This document shows positions 19,441-29,603 of a stretch of DNA of 64,000 nucleotides, one piece after another. The translations under genes and the position numbers were made by a program. Below the pieces are notes generated by a model. It had not been told where the DNA came from. It made no database searches and saw only the letters and a list, made by a program, of their open reading frames with translations. This DNA is from Shinisaurus crocodilurus (Eukaryota > Chordata > Lepidosauria > Squamata > Shinisauridae): assembly GCA_021292165.1 (NCBI GenBank), contig CM037877.1, positions 309,074,834 through 309,138,833 on the forward strand, read 5' to 3'. The first letter of the stretch is position 1; every line of letters begins with the position of its first letter.

Positions 19441-20901
19441 TGTAGATGAGGATCATTAGGAAACCGACTAGGTTGTTTTATCCACTGTGGCTGCTAAAAC
19501 AATTAGAGCCAAGTAAGTTCCTAAAAAACAACAACACCTGTTGCTGTAAGTTATATTCAGTGTAGCTAGGGACCCATAGGAAATGCATGGCCAGACAGTT
19601 CCCCCTGGTCCCCCTTCAAGCCTTCATCAGAGAAAAGGCTAGAAAAGGGACTTGAGAGGGTTCCCCTTGTCCCCAACCCACCCACCCCATCATAGAAGCA
19701 ACCCTGGTGTCCTGGCACCAAGGACAATCTCATCACCCACAGTATCCCCCAGAAGAGGAAGAAGCCCTTCGCCTGCACCCTAGCAGAGTTAATATCTGTG
19801 TTCCTCTCTCCTCTTTCTTGGCTCTTCCTCCATCCTCTCCCCAGCTCTTCCTAAGTAAGGTAGCCATAAAGCCCACAGTGCAGTCTATTCCTGACCTCTC
19901 CTTTCCTTAACACAAGTAGGACTTGTAGGTGTGCCTGTTTCCTGTTGCACCCCCCTCCATACTTGGCATAACTGGCCCCTCTTCCTTCCCCATCTGCCTT
20001 TATGTTTTCCCAAAGATGTTCCTCACCCAAGCTGAGAACTCCTTGTGTAATCAAACTTTCATTTTGCATATTAATACTATTTTTATTGGTTCAGCATAAA
20101 ACTATACATTCTTGATTCTAAGTTCTAGTCTGTTGTCTGATTGCTAATTCCAGTTGCTATAAGTGTAACCGCCCCATGGTGCACCGTGACTCTCAGTCAA
20201 GGACCCCCCCTAAACACACATTCCTCCTGTACACATGAGCATTATTTATATGTGTGGGCAAGGACATGTGGTAACAAGACACTTAGGACAGAGAAATATC
20301 TTTGACCACTCCTAGCAAAGTTCCTTACCATTCATCTCTTCTACTCTCCCTGTCTGCCACAAATCCTTTATTTTTGTCTTCAACATTTAAGTCTGAGGCA
20401 AAGTTCTGTGTAACTCCAAACCTTACTTCCGCCATTTTGCTCTCTTGATACATATTTGTTTGCTTTGTCCATGGCTACAAAGACATGCTGTCTAAAGTCC
20501 CAATTGGTATCCATCCAATCATTCCTTAGGAATCTTCAGAAACCCAGGAGAGAGCATAGCCCCCTGCCGAATTTCTAATTCATCATCTTCCCATGTTGTG
20601 TCTCGACTTAATCTGCCTTTCTGTACCACAAATCCATTACTTCTTACCCTCTCTGAGTCCCATCCCTCTCTTCCTCTGTCCAGATATTTGCAAGCTCTTT
20701 CCAAGCCACTGATGATGGACACCTTCAGCATATTTGCTGCAAGCTAAACACACCGATACCCCTCAGCCTGCCCTTGTAGAATATATTTGTGTCGTTGGTG
20801 CTGATGATCTCTCTACACCGCCCTTCTTGACAAAAAGCCACAAAGGCAATGCAGAACATATAAAACAGGAAAACCATAAAGACTCAAACCATGAATAAAA
20901 C
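19441..20901. other. unassigned sequence
   Basis: About 1.5 kb with no recognised gene or repeat. Pyrimidine-rich in parts (19590-19840). Confidence 0.45.
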
Positions 20902-20909
20902 CATTAAAC

Positions 20910-21029
20910 CAGTGTTCTCCAACTTTGGGTCCCCAGATGTTTTTGGCCTACAACTCCAGTGTAGCTGGCTGGGGCATGCTGGGAGTTGTAGGCCAAAAAC
21001 ATCTGGGGACCCAAGGTTGGAGAACACTG
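20910..21029. mobile_element. palindromic hAT MITE with central deletion
   Basis: 120 bp. The left arm is intact to CTACAACTCC and then jumps to GTAGCTGGCTGGGGCATGC, so about 15 bases of the hairpin tip are lost. Flanks CATTAAAC and CATGAAAC match 7/8. Confidence 0.88.
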
Positions 21030-21187
21030 CATGAAACAGTAGCACACTAAACATATACTTTGAACAGCTAGGTTAAAGGGATGCATTGTGTGGTGTGTAG
21101 CCCCCATTCTGCAAGCCAAGAGAGTGGGTGCCACTGTTGGTCCAGAACATGCTAACAGTCACACAACCCAGGAATCTTTGCAAGATA

Positions 21188-21440
21188 CAGTCATACCTTG
21201 GATTGCAAGTAACTTTGTTTTGAGAGCGTTTTGCAAGACAAGCAAATTTTTAAGTATTTATTTATTTATTTATTTGATATACAAGCGACGTCTTGCAATA
21301 CAAGTACTGTAGTACGGCTTAAATTAAAAATCTCTGTACAATTTTTTTTTTTTTTGCGGGATTTCGTTTTGATATAAGAGTGTTTTGGATTACAAGCACG
21401 TTTCCGGAACGAATTATGCTCTCAATCCAAGGCATGACTG
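21188..21440. mobile_element. Tigger-like MITE (TTGGATTGCAAG family)
   Basis: The ends CAGTCATACCTTGGATTG and CAATCCAAGGCATGACTG are inverted repeats with TA at both borders (21186-21187 and 21441-21442). The 253-bp interior carries the family marks GAGAGCGTTTTGCAAGACAA, ACAAGCGACGTCTTGCAATA and GGATTACAAGCACGTTTCCG. It has no transposase. Copies at 29609, 29934, 34363 and 50629. Confidence 0.9.
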
Positions 21441-21442
21441 TA

Positions 21443-22195
21443 CAAACTTTCCCTCTCCACATTTCCCACCCATCATAATGAATGTCTGGCTGGCATTTGC
21501 TAGCGGACAATATGGCCGATGGCCCCACAAATTACTGAGAGCTCTAAATCCAAGATGGCTGCCTGCTCAGCAAGCGAGAGCTGACTGGATGCCTCTACCA
21601 TAGGAAGAGAGGGAGGGAGGGAGGGAACTAACTTGGTTCTAAATGTGGTTTTAAATTCTTCCATTTACTGAGCGGCACAGAGAAAAGAGATGAGAATGAG
21701 AAGGAACGGTGAGGCCCGCTCCCTCTTCGCCGCCCACCCACAAATGCCTTTTTCATCTCCTTTCCCTCCTGGTGTGTTAATAGCTCTCTGTTTTCATGCG
21801 CAGAGAGTGCGTGTTTGCTGACCCAGCAACGCAATCTACTGCTGAAGCACCATGGCCTTTTTTCAAGGAGGGTTATTAGCACGCCGTGGCAAAAGCAAAC
21901 ATGCTGATGGGATTTTAATGTGTTCCTAATGGGTCAGCGCCACGACTGGCAGCCGCCAGGAGAAATCATTCTGCTCAGGCCCGGCCCGGCTCTCTCCCCT
22001 TTCCATTTCTTGTTTCCAACTGGGGAGTTCAGAGCACCCATTTTGCATAAACAGGGGCTGGATCAATCGTCCGGCTCCGTACGTTGCAGCGTGCGGCACT
22101 CTTGCTAGCGTGTAGCTACCGACACAGGGATTTGTAGTGCTGTGGGGAAAGGAATGCCACGTTTGCCCGTATTTTCTCGGGCCCTTCTCCTGTGC
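21443..22195. other. unassigned sequence with a possible regulatory block
   Basis: No exon. About 21780-21960 is unique sequence (for example TTTGCTGACCCAGCAACGCA, a bZIP/Maf-like TGCTGA...CAGCA; and GGTTATTAGCACGCCGTGG) with non-repeat texture. (GGGA)n run at 21606-21625. Confidence 0.35.
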
Positions 22196-22203
22196 CTTTA
22201 GTG

Positions 22204-22338
22204 TAGTGTTCTTCAACCTTGGGTCCCCAGATGTTTTTGGCCTACAACTCCCAGCATGCCCCAGCCAGCTATGCTGGCTGGGGCATGCTGGGAGTTGTAG
22301 GCCAAAAACATCTGGGGACCCAAGGTTGGAGAACACTG
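22204..22338. mobile_element. palindromic hAT MITE (CAGTGTTCTCC family)
   Basis: A 135-bp hairpin with an exact 8-bp duplication CTTTAGTG (22196-22203 and 22339-22346). The first base is T instead of C. Confidence 0.94.
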
Positions 22339-22414
22339 CTTTAGTGGCTTTATCTCCTCCACGCCAGGAAGCTTCCCCTGCTACACTTGTGTGTAAGGCT
22401 GTTCCTGCCCGTGT

Positions 22415-22559
22415 CAGCCTTTCCTAGGCCGGAGCCCTCCCAATGTGTTGCACTACAATTCCCATCATCTCCAGCCAGTGTGCCCAATGGCTCCACTGGC
22501 TGGGGATGACAGGGGTTGTAGTCCAGCACACCCGGAGGGTGCCACGGTAGGGAAGGCTG
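22415..22559. mobile_element. palindromic hAT MITE (CAGCC family)
   Basis: 145 bp from CAGCCTTTCC to GGGAAGGCTG, with ACTACAATTCCCATCATC and its inverse near the centre. Flanks GCCCGTGT and GTTTATGC differ only by transitions, consistent with an old duplication decayed at CpG and other sites. Confidence 0.75.
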
Positions 22560-22736
22560 GTTTATGCCCTCCCCGGACAAAGAAAACTAGCGTTTTAGCC
22601 AGATTCGGAAACAGCCGCATTACTGTCATGTTTGAATGCCTAGTGATTCCGATATCCTAACTAATGGATCTCTTTTCATCTAATACATAATGTGTCTATG
22701 GATTTAAACTCTTCTACCCTTCCCCAACCCGGAATG

Positions 22737-23270
22737 TACAGATGTACAGAATTATGTATGGCATGGGGAAAGTGGACAGGGAGACATTTTCCTCCCTCTC
22801 TCATAATACTAGAAACTCGGGGTTATCCCATGAAGCTGAACGGTGGGAGATTCAGGACAGATAAGAGGAAGTAATTCTTCACACACTGCAGAGTTAAACT
22901 ATGGAATTCACTTCCACAAGATGTAGTGATGGCCACCAACTTAAATGGTCTTAAAAGGGGATTGGCACATTCCTAGAGCAGAAGGCTATCAATGGCTACT
23001 AGTCCTCATGTCAGGGATGCTTTGACTTGGATTCCTGCACTGAGCAGGGGGTTGGACTCGATGGCCTTATAGGCCCCTTCCAACTCTACTTTTCTATGAT
23101 TCTATGGCTATATGCTACCTCTGGCACACAGGAGCCAGCAGCACTATGCCTATGTACACCAGTTGCTGGGGAACATGGGCGGGAGGGTGCTGGCTGGCTC
23201 CTGTGTGAACAGAATGCTGGACTAGAGGGACCCTTGGTCCAGCCCAGCAGGGCTCTTCTGATGTTCTGAT
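22737..23270 (+). mobile_element. CR1 (subfamily A) 3' fragment, interrupted
   Basis: It starts in the ORF2 C-terminus (TACAGAATTATGTATGGCAT), continues through GGGAGATTCAGGACAGATAA and AACAGAATGCTGGACTAGA, and ends near CTCTTCTGATGTTC. A 98-bp piece of another CR1 subfamily is inserted at 23009-23106. Confidence 0.85.
23009..23106 (+). mobile_element. very short CR1 (subfamily B) insertion inside CR1-A
   Basis: TGTCAGGGATGCTTTGACTT to TTCTATGATTCTATG is the last ~98 bp of a subfamily B CR1. The host CR1-A reads continuously on both sides (GGCTACTAGTCCTCATG | GCTATATGCTACCTC), as shown by the uninterrupted copies. So this is an extreme 5'-truncated insertion with little or no target duplication. 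Confidence 0.85.
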
Positions 23271-24002
23271 GATGAGTTGGATCGCAACTCCCATAATTCC
23301 GCATCGAGCTGCTCACCGAGCTCCTCTACTGTCATGCTCCGGCATCAAGCTCTTCAAAGACTTGCACCTTCAGATGGTTCCCACTCAGAATTTGCTTAAA
23401 AATCATTTTTTTAAAAAAAAAAAAACAGAAATGGGATTGCTTGCCACCACCCCAGCAAAGCTAGGTCAGCCTCCCTAGGCTGGTGCCCTCCAGCTGGGTT
23501 GGACTGCAACTCCCATCATTCCCAGCCAGCATGGCCTTTGGCCCTTACGGACTTCTGTGGGCTTCTCTACACAAGGCATTTGTGGTGCACACGTGATTCC
23601 TCATTCACGGTAGTTTTTTGCGGGAGCTTTACAATACATGACGTCATCCTCCTCCAGGGCCTCTCCGGGGTTTTGCAGCCATTTCTGCAGATTTTTTTAG
23701 AGTGAGGAAAGTGAGGTTTTCTTTTCTATGCGCACGATAAATGGCTATGAAATGACCGTTTATTAGCGCAAGTCCACTATATCACAGCTAAACGCATCTC
23801 CCACAGTGTCCTTATCTGTGAGCAGATCCCTTGTAGCTAGGAGAATGTATCAATGCACGGGTCTGATCATGTACACCCTTCGCACAACCATTGGGCCTCC
23901 TTGTTTCTGTTCCCACTGAGGGAAGATCCCACCCAGCAAGTTCCACACAGCAGGAGAACATGTCACATTCACCTGCAACTCTGTGTCACCAAGAGGCCGT
24001 GC
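23271..24002. other. unassigned sequence with two MITE half-arms
   Basis: 23272-23300 and 23478-23540 each keep one arm of a CAGCC-family MITE (GTTGGATCGCAACTCCCAT; GGTTGGACTGCAACTCCCAT). The rest is not recognised. Confidence 0.45.
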
Positions 24003-24195
24003 ACGCCCGGATTATTCATTTACTTTATTTAAAGTGTTTTTAACCTGCTCCTCGGCCAAAAAAAGGTTCTCGGTGCAGCTTACGATCAATCCGTAAACAA
24101 GACAGGCCCTGCCCACAGGCTTACCATCTGAAAAAGACTCGACATGCAAGGGAAAAAACAGATGAAGGGGAAGTGAAATGGCAGCAAAATATATG
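24003..24195 (-). mobile_element. L2-like 3' tail
   Basis: TTTATTTAAAGTGTTTTTAA, AAAAGGTTCTCGGTGCAGC and CAGGCCCTGCCCACAGGCTT are the reverse complement of the 3' end found at 27221-27397, and match 28490-28675 in direction. Confidence 0.6.
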
Positions 24196-24699
24196 CTAAA
24201 TAATTGGCCCTTTAATGGTACCCCCAAATCCATCCCGTGGAGCAAGCTTCCACACCCTGCCCAATGACAGGGCCGGTGAATGTAGACCGGGGGCTACACA
24301 GGCGGTCAGAAACTCCAACCTGGCTCAACTTTTCCTTGCGGCTGATCTCTTCGGCCATCTCCGCCCAGACCTCTTCTGATTGGCTGTGTCCTACAGGACT
24401 TCCAGGACAGGCCTGTTGGTGTGTGAAGCTTGATGTGCTGCTTATGTTTTGATTATGTTGCAGTGGTTTTTTTTACTGCTTATCTGGAAAGTTCCCAGAC
24501 AGGGTAAATCAGTACACGGCTGTCTGTGTACACCAACCCCAACAAGGCCCACACCCACACTCCACCCCGCTCCATTAATAACCATAGCCAGCAAGTGAAA
24601 AGCATGTCCATTGCGCTCCTGGCATTTAGCTTTACAGTGGGACAACATATCGCCCAGCAAGACTGCAAGGTTAAGGCTAAGATGGGGAATATGGGGTGG
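24196..24699. other. unassigned sequence
   Basis: Nothing recognised. Confidence 0.45.
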
Positions 24700-24836
24700 G
24701 TTAAGATTTTAAAATTTTTATATTGTTTAAATGTATTTTTATTGCATTTATGTATTTTATTCTGTGTACATCGCCCAGGGTGGCCGGTTGCCGGCCAGAT
24801 GGGCGATAAATAAATATTAATAATAAATAAATAAAT
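24700..24836 (+). mobile_element. LINE 3' tail
   Basis: AT-rich stretch, then ACATCGCCCAGGGTGGCCGG and GGCCAGATGGGCGATAAATA with (AAAT)n. Same family as 5870 and 36125. Confidence 0.65.
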
Positions 24837-24861
24837 AAATAAGATCCCATGTGCACCCACC

Positions 24862-26230
24862 ATTATTATTATTATTATTATTAATTTTATTTATATACCG
24901 CCCAACAACCGAAGCTCTCTGGGCAGTTTACAAGAATCAATAAAGAACACAACAATACAATATAAAATATACACAATGAAAACATTATTAAAAAATTAAA
25001 ACCAAATTTAAAATGACACAAATAGCTGAAACAAGTTAATGCAACGTGACCCATAAAAAAAAAGATTAAAAATAACCACCCCACCAGGCACTATTTATAG
25101 TTGTTAAAAGCCTCAACATAAAGGGCAGCCTTAACCTGGCGCCAGAAGGATTGTAGTGTTGGCGCCAGGCGGGCCTCAGGGGGGAGATTATTTGGGGGGG
25201 CTACCACAGAGAAGGCCCTGTGAGAGCTGGACTGACCTGGGTTCAAAAGCTTTCCTAGCCAGTGACCCTCAGTCCCAGTCACGCAGATGGAAGGAGGAGA
25301 TAACAGCAGTTAATAAAGATTAAAGAGTTTATTTGTAAGACCCAATTACATGGGATTAAGACAAGCAATGCATCTCTTACGCAGAAGAGATGTCCTCACT
25401 ACATGATTGCAGATTCAAATCCAAGACCCCAGTGGCAAGGCTGAGATGAAGTGAAGTGACTGACTTGAAGTAGAAGTCCAGAACAAGAGTGAAGCTGTCA
25501 ACAAGTGTCAGTCTTTATATACCCCTAGACCCTGTACCTATAAATAGGATATTACTCACCAGTTATATAACCTGTTATTCTAACCTGTTTACTCCAAACT
25601 TGTTGTCCCATGGTTGCTGACTCATATCACCTTGAGACTATGTCTGGTGACAATAGACCTTGTGTACTTCACCTCAGGAGACATCCTCCATGTCAGGTGA
25701 CAATCTCGATGTCAGGTGACAATCTCGTTCTGCCCATGCAAAACCTAACAGGCCCTCCCCCTGGTTTCCACCCTCCGAGCCTCCCTCGGAGGTGGCATTC
25801 GGAGGAAGGCCCCAGATGTTGAGCATAGTGTCCAGGTAGATTGTGGTTGGGAGAGGTGTTCCGTCAAGTATTGTGGTCCCAAGCCATGTAGGGCTTTAAA
25901 GGTTAAGACCAGCACCTTGGATCGGGCTCGGAAGCATACAGGCAGCCAGTGCAAGCGGGCCAAGACTGGTGTTATGTGTTTGGACCTTCTGGTCCCACTA
26001 ACAAGTCTGGCTGCCACATTTAGCACAAGCTGCAGCTTCTGAACAGTCTTCAAGGGCAGTCCCACGTAAAGCGCATTGCAGTAGTCTACCATGGGAGTAA
26101 GTGCCATTGATCTCGGAGGAGTTTTCTGGCCATGTTTCGTAAAAGTGGCCATTTCATCAGCTGTTTGGCTCCCACTAAATGGAGGGTCACAGCTTGCGTA
26201 GCCGAGGCCCTCCCAGTGCTGCATGCCCGG
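24862..26230 (-). mobile_element. L2-clade LINE, split by a solo LTR
   Basis: The 3' end sits in (ATT)n at 24862-24885, followed by TATATACCGCCCAACAACCG. Reading leftward in the element, the reverse transcriptase C-terminus is recognisable. At 25091-25218 it gives HRAFSVVAPPNNLPPEARLA. After the inserted LTR it continues at 25756-26224 with MVDYCNALYVGLPLKTVQKL and HITPVLARLHWLPVCFRARS. These are the conserved blocks after the polymerase core in L2 elements. Several stops and shifts make it non-functional. The 5' side is truncated. Confidence 0.85.
25219..25750 (-). mobile_element. solo LTR inserted in L2
   Basis: 532 bp bounded by TG and CA, with a perfect 5-bp target duplication GGCCC (25214-25218 and 25751-25755). 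On the minus strand the order is: tandem GATTGTCACCTGACATSGAG-type repeats in U3 (25680-25735), a TATA box (reverse complement TTTATATA at 25514-25521), and AATAAA (reverse complement at 25328-25333). The duplication length and structure fit an endogenous retrovirus or Gypsy element. The internal part was lost by LTR-LTR recombination (inference). The L2 frame resumes exactly after it. Confidence 0.85.
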
Positions 26231-26736
26231 CAGGAGTCATGGTGCATGCAGCCCAGGCAGCGCATCCGTGTGGCTGCCTGGGCCCTGGACCCGCCAGGGG
26301 GCGGAATAGGCACAAGGGGCCCCTCACTCAGCAGAATCCCGGTCCCTTTCAAGCATCATTCTGGGCCATCATTTGGGCTCCTTCTCACCTCCCCAGCCCC
26401 AGCCCTTCAACCGGGTGGTGTGCCTATTCAGCAGTCACTATAAATTGCTTTCCCAATTGCGCTGAGTTGTACCTGCTGCAACATTAAAAGGTTATGGAGG
26501 TTTTATGGAGGCACGCCGACAGCTCCTATGAATTTCAATGCATTTACATTGCAGCCGAGAGCCGCCGTTCTCTCCCAGGGCTTCCAAGGCTGCTCGCTCC
26601 TGACATTTCTCTAATTGTCCCATGAATTCCCACATAAGCAGCACCTGGCCGCGCTGCCACATGGGACAACAGCAGCCGTGAACTGAAGATTCAGAGGTGT
26701 CCTGTTGGAGCACGAAAGGTCCACTGAGAACCAGCA
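26231..26736. other. unassigned sequence, possible conserved block
   Basis: No exon. About 26450-26670 (GGTTTTATGGAGGC, GAATTTCAATGCATTTACAT, CTAATTGTCCCATGAATTCC) has unique texture and Cdx/homeodomain-like and octamer-like words. It is only a candidate non-coding element. Confidence 0.35.
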
Positions 26737-26970
26737 TGCAGGGCATAGCAGTTAAGAGTGCTGGACGGGGACTCGGGACAGACCCGGGTTCTAGTCTCCA
26801 CTCGGCCATAAAAGCTCAATGGGTGACTTTGGGCCGGCCACTGGGTCTCCGGCCAACCTACCTCACAAGGTTGTTGTGAGGGTGAATTGGAGAAGGGGAG
26901 GATCATGTATAGGACGCTGCCTTGGGCAGCTGGGAGGAAAGATGGGTTTATACTTGAAAAAAATAAACAA
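26737..26970 (+). mobile_element. tRNA-derived CORE-SINE
   Basis: GCATAGCAGTTAAGAGTGCT (box A region), GACCCGGGTTCTAGTCTCC (box B), TGGGTGACTTTGGGCC, CACAAGGTTGTTGTGAGGG, then GCCTTGGGCAGCTGGGAGG and an A-rich tail. Confidence 0.85.
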
Positions 26971-27220
26971 AGCATTTAGATGCACTTTGGCCCAGGCTGA
27001 ACTTCCCTTGCTGGCATTTTTGCTTGGATGAGGCTCTCGTTCCTTTGGCCAATGGAGGGGGCCAGAGCGTGTGTGTGACCCCCACCCCCACCCCACCCCA
27101 CCCTTACTTCTGCAGTCCCATCGGGGCAACTGTCAGTCAGAGCCTGGTGTTCTTTCTGGCAGGGAGGGGGAAGCGAGCTCTCTGCGACTGCTCCTGCTCC
27201 TGGCCGATGGGTGGGCCCGC
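26971..27220. other. unassigned sequence
   Basis: CCCCACCCCACCCCACCC run near 27082-27105; nothing else recognised. Confidence 0.4.
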
Positions 27221-27438
27221 TTGCTTTTTTCCCTCCTCCCTCCCAAGCCCTTTTCCTTTGGTATCATGCCTTTGAGATTGTAAACCTGAGGGCAGGGGCT
27301 GTCTTATCATTAATCTTTGTAAGATGCTCTGGGAGCCTTTTTTTGGCTGAAAAGTGGGGTAAAAAAATTGCTGCAGATAAATAAATAAATAAATAATCAA
27401 TTGCCTTAGCCTTTTTAGCTGTTGCATCACACCGCTGA
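27221..27438. repeat. inverted duplication, arm 1
   Basis: This composite of an L2-like 3' tail (to 27397) and 36 bp of CR1 coding sequence (27401-27438, reverse complement of a TGTGATGCAACAGCTAAAAA word) recurs inverted at 28449-28675 with only a few differences. Because two unrelated repeats share the same junction in both arms, the arms are copies of one rearranged segment and not two independent insertions. The arm ends at 27438 against half of a palindromic MITE. Confidence 0.88.
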
Positions 27439-27499
27439 CTGGGGCATGCTGGGAGTTGTAGGCCAAAAACATCTGGGGACCCAAGCTTGGAGAACACTG
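27439..27499. mobile_element. right half of a palindromic hAT MITE at a breakpoint
   Basis: GGGGCATGCTGGGAGTTGTA runs to GAGAACACTG, exactly the right arm from just past the hairpin centre. The left arm is replaced by the inverted CR1/L2 copy. Confidence 0.9.
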
Positions 27500-28124
27500 T
27501 GTTAGCCTTTAAGGTGCTGCAAGACTCTTTATTGGTTTTACCAGGGACTCACGAGAGCCTTTTAACTGGCGCTGGCCGGGGTTTGAACCCGGGACCTGCT
27601 CTGTGCGCTCAGGCTGCCTGCACACAGGCCCAGGCAGCTCAGGGGCACGGACGGCTGGCGTGATCCCCTTCCGTGTACTCTTCTTGGTACATTTTTGGGA
27701 GACCAAATGGAAAGGGTGAGAGATCCCCGCCGTTTCTCTCGCTGGACACGTTCCCTGCCGAGGAGCCCGTTCTGCTGACGCTGGAGCTGGCAAGCCGGTG
27801 CTGGGCACCTGCCAAGCCGCTTTATATTGTCTGACGAGGATTTCCTGTGCTGGATCTGTCGGAGGTTCTTCCTGCCAAGGGTGCTGAACGGAGCCGGGGG
27901 GGGGGGGCGAGCAAGGAAAGAAGCGCGGGGGGGGCACTGAAATGTTGTTCTGCTGATTCAGCACTTTGGACTGAACAAAAAGGACTTCTTGAAACCTGCC
28001 AGTGCTGAGAGTGCTTTCTCTGAGGACAGGAACGGAGGCCAGGTGGTGCTGCCGCTAGATGGATCCGTGGCCAGTTGCTGGACCGCGCCCAAAGAATGCG
28101 CAGCGGCAGCTCAGCACCCTGGTA
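27500..28124. other. unassigned sequence
   Basis: Unique, GC-rich in parts, with G-runs near 27897-27907. No exon recognised. A long minus frame at 27509-27964 has no domain. Confidence 0.45.
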
Positions 28125-28488
28125 AGGAGTGACATCCCAGTGCTGTTTAGAAATCAGTTGGACAAAGGAGTAGAAGGGGATGCTCGTCAGATCAGCAGAT
28201 GACACCAAACTGGATTGGGGTAGCTAATACCTTAGAAGGCAGAAAGAGGATTTGAAATGATCTCAGCAGGATGGAGCACTGGGCCAGAATTAACCAAATG
28301 AGCTCCAACCGAGATAAATGTAAAGATCTGCATTTAAGTGAGATGAATCAGCGGCACAAATACAGGATGGGCGGCATCTGGTAGTGGCTTGACAGCAATA
28401 CATGGGGAAAGGATCTAGGGGTTTTCGTAGACCGCAAGCTAAAGAGGAGTCAGCGGTGTGATGCAACAGCTAAAAAGGCTAAGGCAAT
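28125..28488 (+). pseudogene. CR1 reverse transcriptase fragment
   Basis: A heavily mutated plus-strand match to the middle of CR1 ORF2: remnants of the LF..INDL...GML block, then GCAGATGACACCAAACTGG (ADDTKL, the second half of the catalytic FADD box), then CATGGGGAAAGGATCTAGGG (GKDLGV) and GTGTGATGCAACAGCTAAAA (CDATAK). Stops interrupt every frame. The L2-like tail joins at 28489. Confidence 0.8.
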
Positions 28489-28675
28489 TGATTATTTATT
28501 TATTTATTTATTTATCTATCTGCAGCAATTTTTTTACCCCACTTTTCAGCCAAAAAAAGGGCTCCCAGAGCATCTTACAAAGATCAATGATAAGACAGCC
28601 CCTGCCCTCAGGTTTACAATCTCAAAGGCATGATACAAAAGGAAAAGGGCTTGGGAGGGAGGAGGGGAAAAAGCA
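28449..28675. repeat. inverted duplication, arm 2
   Basis: The original-looking arm of the 27221-27438 duplication: here the CR1 piece continues leftward without a break into more CR1, and an L2-like tail follows in minus direction. This suggests arm 2 is the source and arm 1 the derived copy (inference). Confidence 0.85.
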
Positions 28676-28805
28676 AAATGCAGGCACCGGTTCTTAGTTT
28701 CAAAAGTTCTTATAGGTGTTCTTTCTGGCAGCAAAAAAAGCTCCCTGCAGCTGTTCCTTCTCTGGCCAATGTCTGGGGCTAGGTTGGTCTCCTCCTTGCC
28801 ACTCA

Positions 28806-28992
28806 ATGTTCATCCTGCTCTGCATGCAGAAAGTCCCAGGTTCGATTCCCGGCAGCATCTCTACATAGGGCTAGGAAGGAATCCTGCCTGAAACCCTGGA
28901 GAGCCGCTGCTGCCAGTCAGTGTCGACAATATTGGGCCAGATGGACCAAGCAGGGCCTGACTCTGTATCCGGCAGTTTCCCATGTTCCTAAG
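28806..28992 (+). mobile_element. tRNA-derived SINE
   Basis: TGCTCTGCATGCAGAAAGTC and CCAGGTTCGATTCCCGGC are the tRNA-like 3' half with box B. A body follows (GCTGCTGCCAGTCAGTGTCG, GGGCCAGATGGACCAAGCAG) and a tail GCAGTTTCCCATGTTCC. The tail resembles the CR1-A 3' end, which suggests a CR1-mobilised SINE. The head start is eroded. Confidence 0.75.
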
Positions 28993-29469
28993 TATAGTGT
29001 CCAGATCGCAGAACTTTGGGTGGTCCGGGGGGCCAATTTCTGGACTCGCCCAGGGTCCGCAACAAAATCAGTGCCAAACTGCTACAGAGACTCAAGAGGG
29101 CCACATTTTTAACTTGAAAACAAGCTAAATTTGGCCTTTTTTGAGTCTCCGTAGCAGTTTGCTATCGAATTTCAGCGTCAAACCGCCAATGTATCTGCCA
29201 CTGCACCACCAAATTTCAGCATTGTGGTGGCGGCAGCAGGGGTGGCGGGGGGGGGGGGCATATGCAAGACCGGGGGGGGGGGCATGCCGCCTCAGGCTGT
29301 GTGTTGCCCGCCCCTGCCATAAAGCCATGTACTTCTGGAGACCTCCCACCTCACCTGGAGTCCCATGTCCAGTTCTGAGCAGTTTAAGAAGGATATTGGC
29401 AAACTGGAACATATCCAGAGGAAGGTGGGGAAATGGGGGGGGAAGTCCTGTGAGGAGAGGGTGAAGGAG
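28993..29469. other. unassigned sequence with G-runs
   Basis: CACTGCACCACCAAATTTCA and neighbouring words look like an old DNA element. G13 at about 29249-29261 and G10 at about 29272-29281 flank a short spacer and may form quadruplex structure. Confidence 0.4.
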
Positions 29470-29578
29470 GTGGGTATAACTCCCGTAATTGGATGGGAAT
29501 TATGCTGACTGGGGATGATGGGCATTGCAGTGTAACACATCTGGAGGGCACCAGGTTGGGGGAACCTGCTCCAGATGG
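29470..29578. mobile_element. eroded hAT MITE (CAGCC family)
   Basis: CTGACTGGGGATGATGGGCA, TTGCAGTGTAACACATCTGG and AGGGCACCAGGTTGGGGGAA form the right arm. The left arm is only hinted. Confidence 0.55.
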
Positions 29579-29603
29579 TAGGACCCAAACCACCCCAGGT
29601 TCA

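Noticed and set aside
27509..28208. Possible host exon in GC-rich sequence (151 and 128 codons, minus)
   Set aside because: Overlapping frames in different phases, with no domain or conserved motif recognised.
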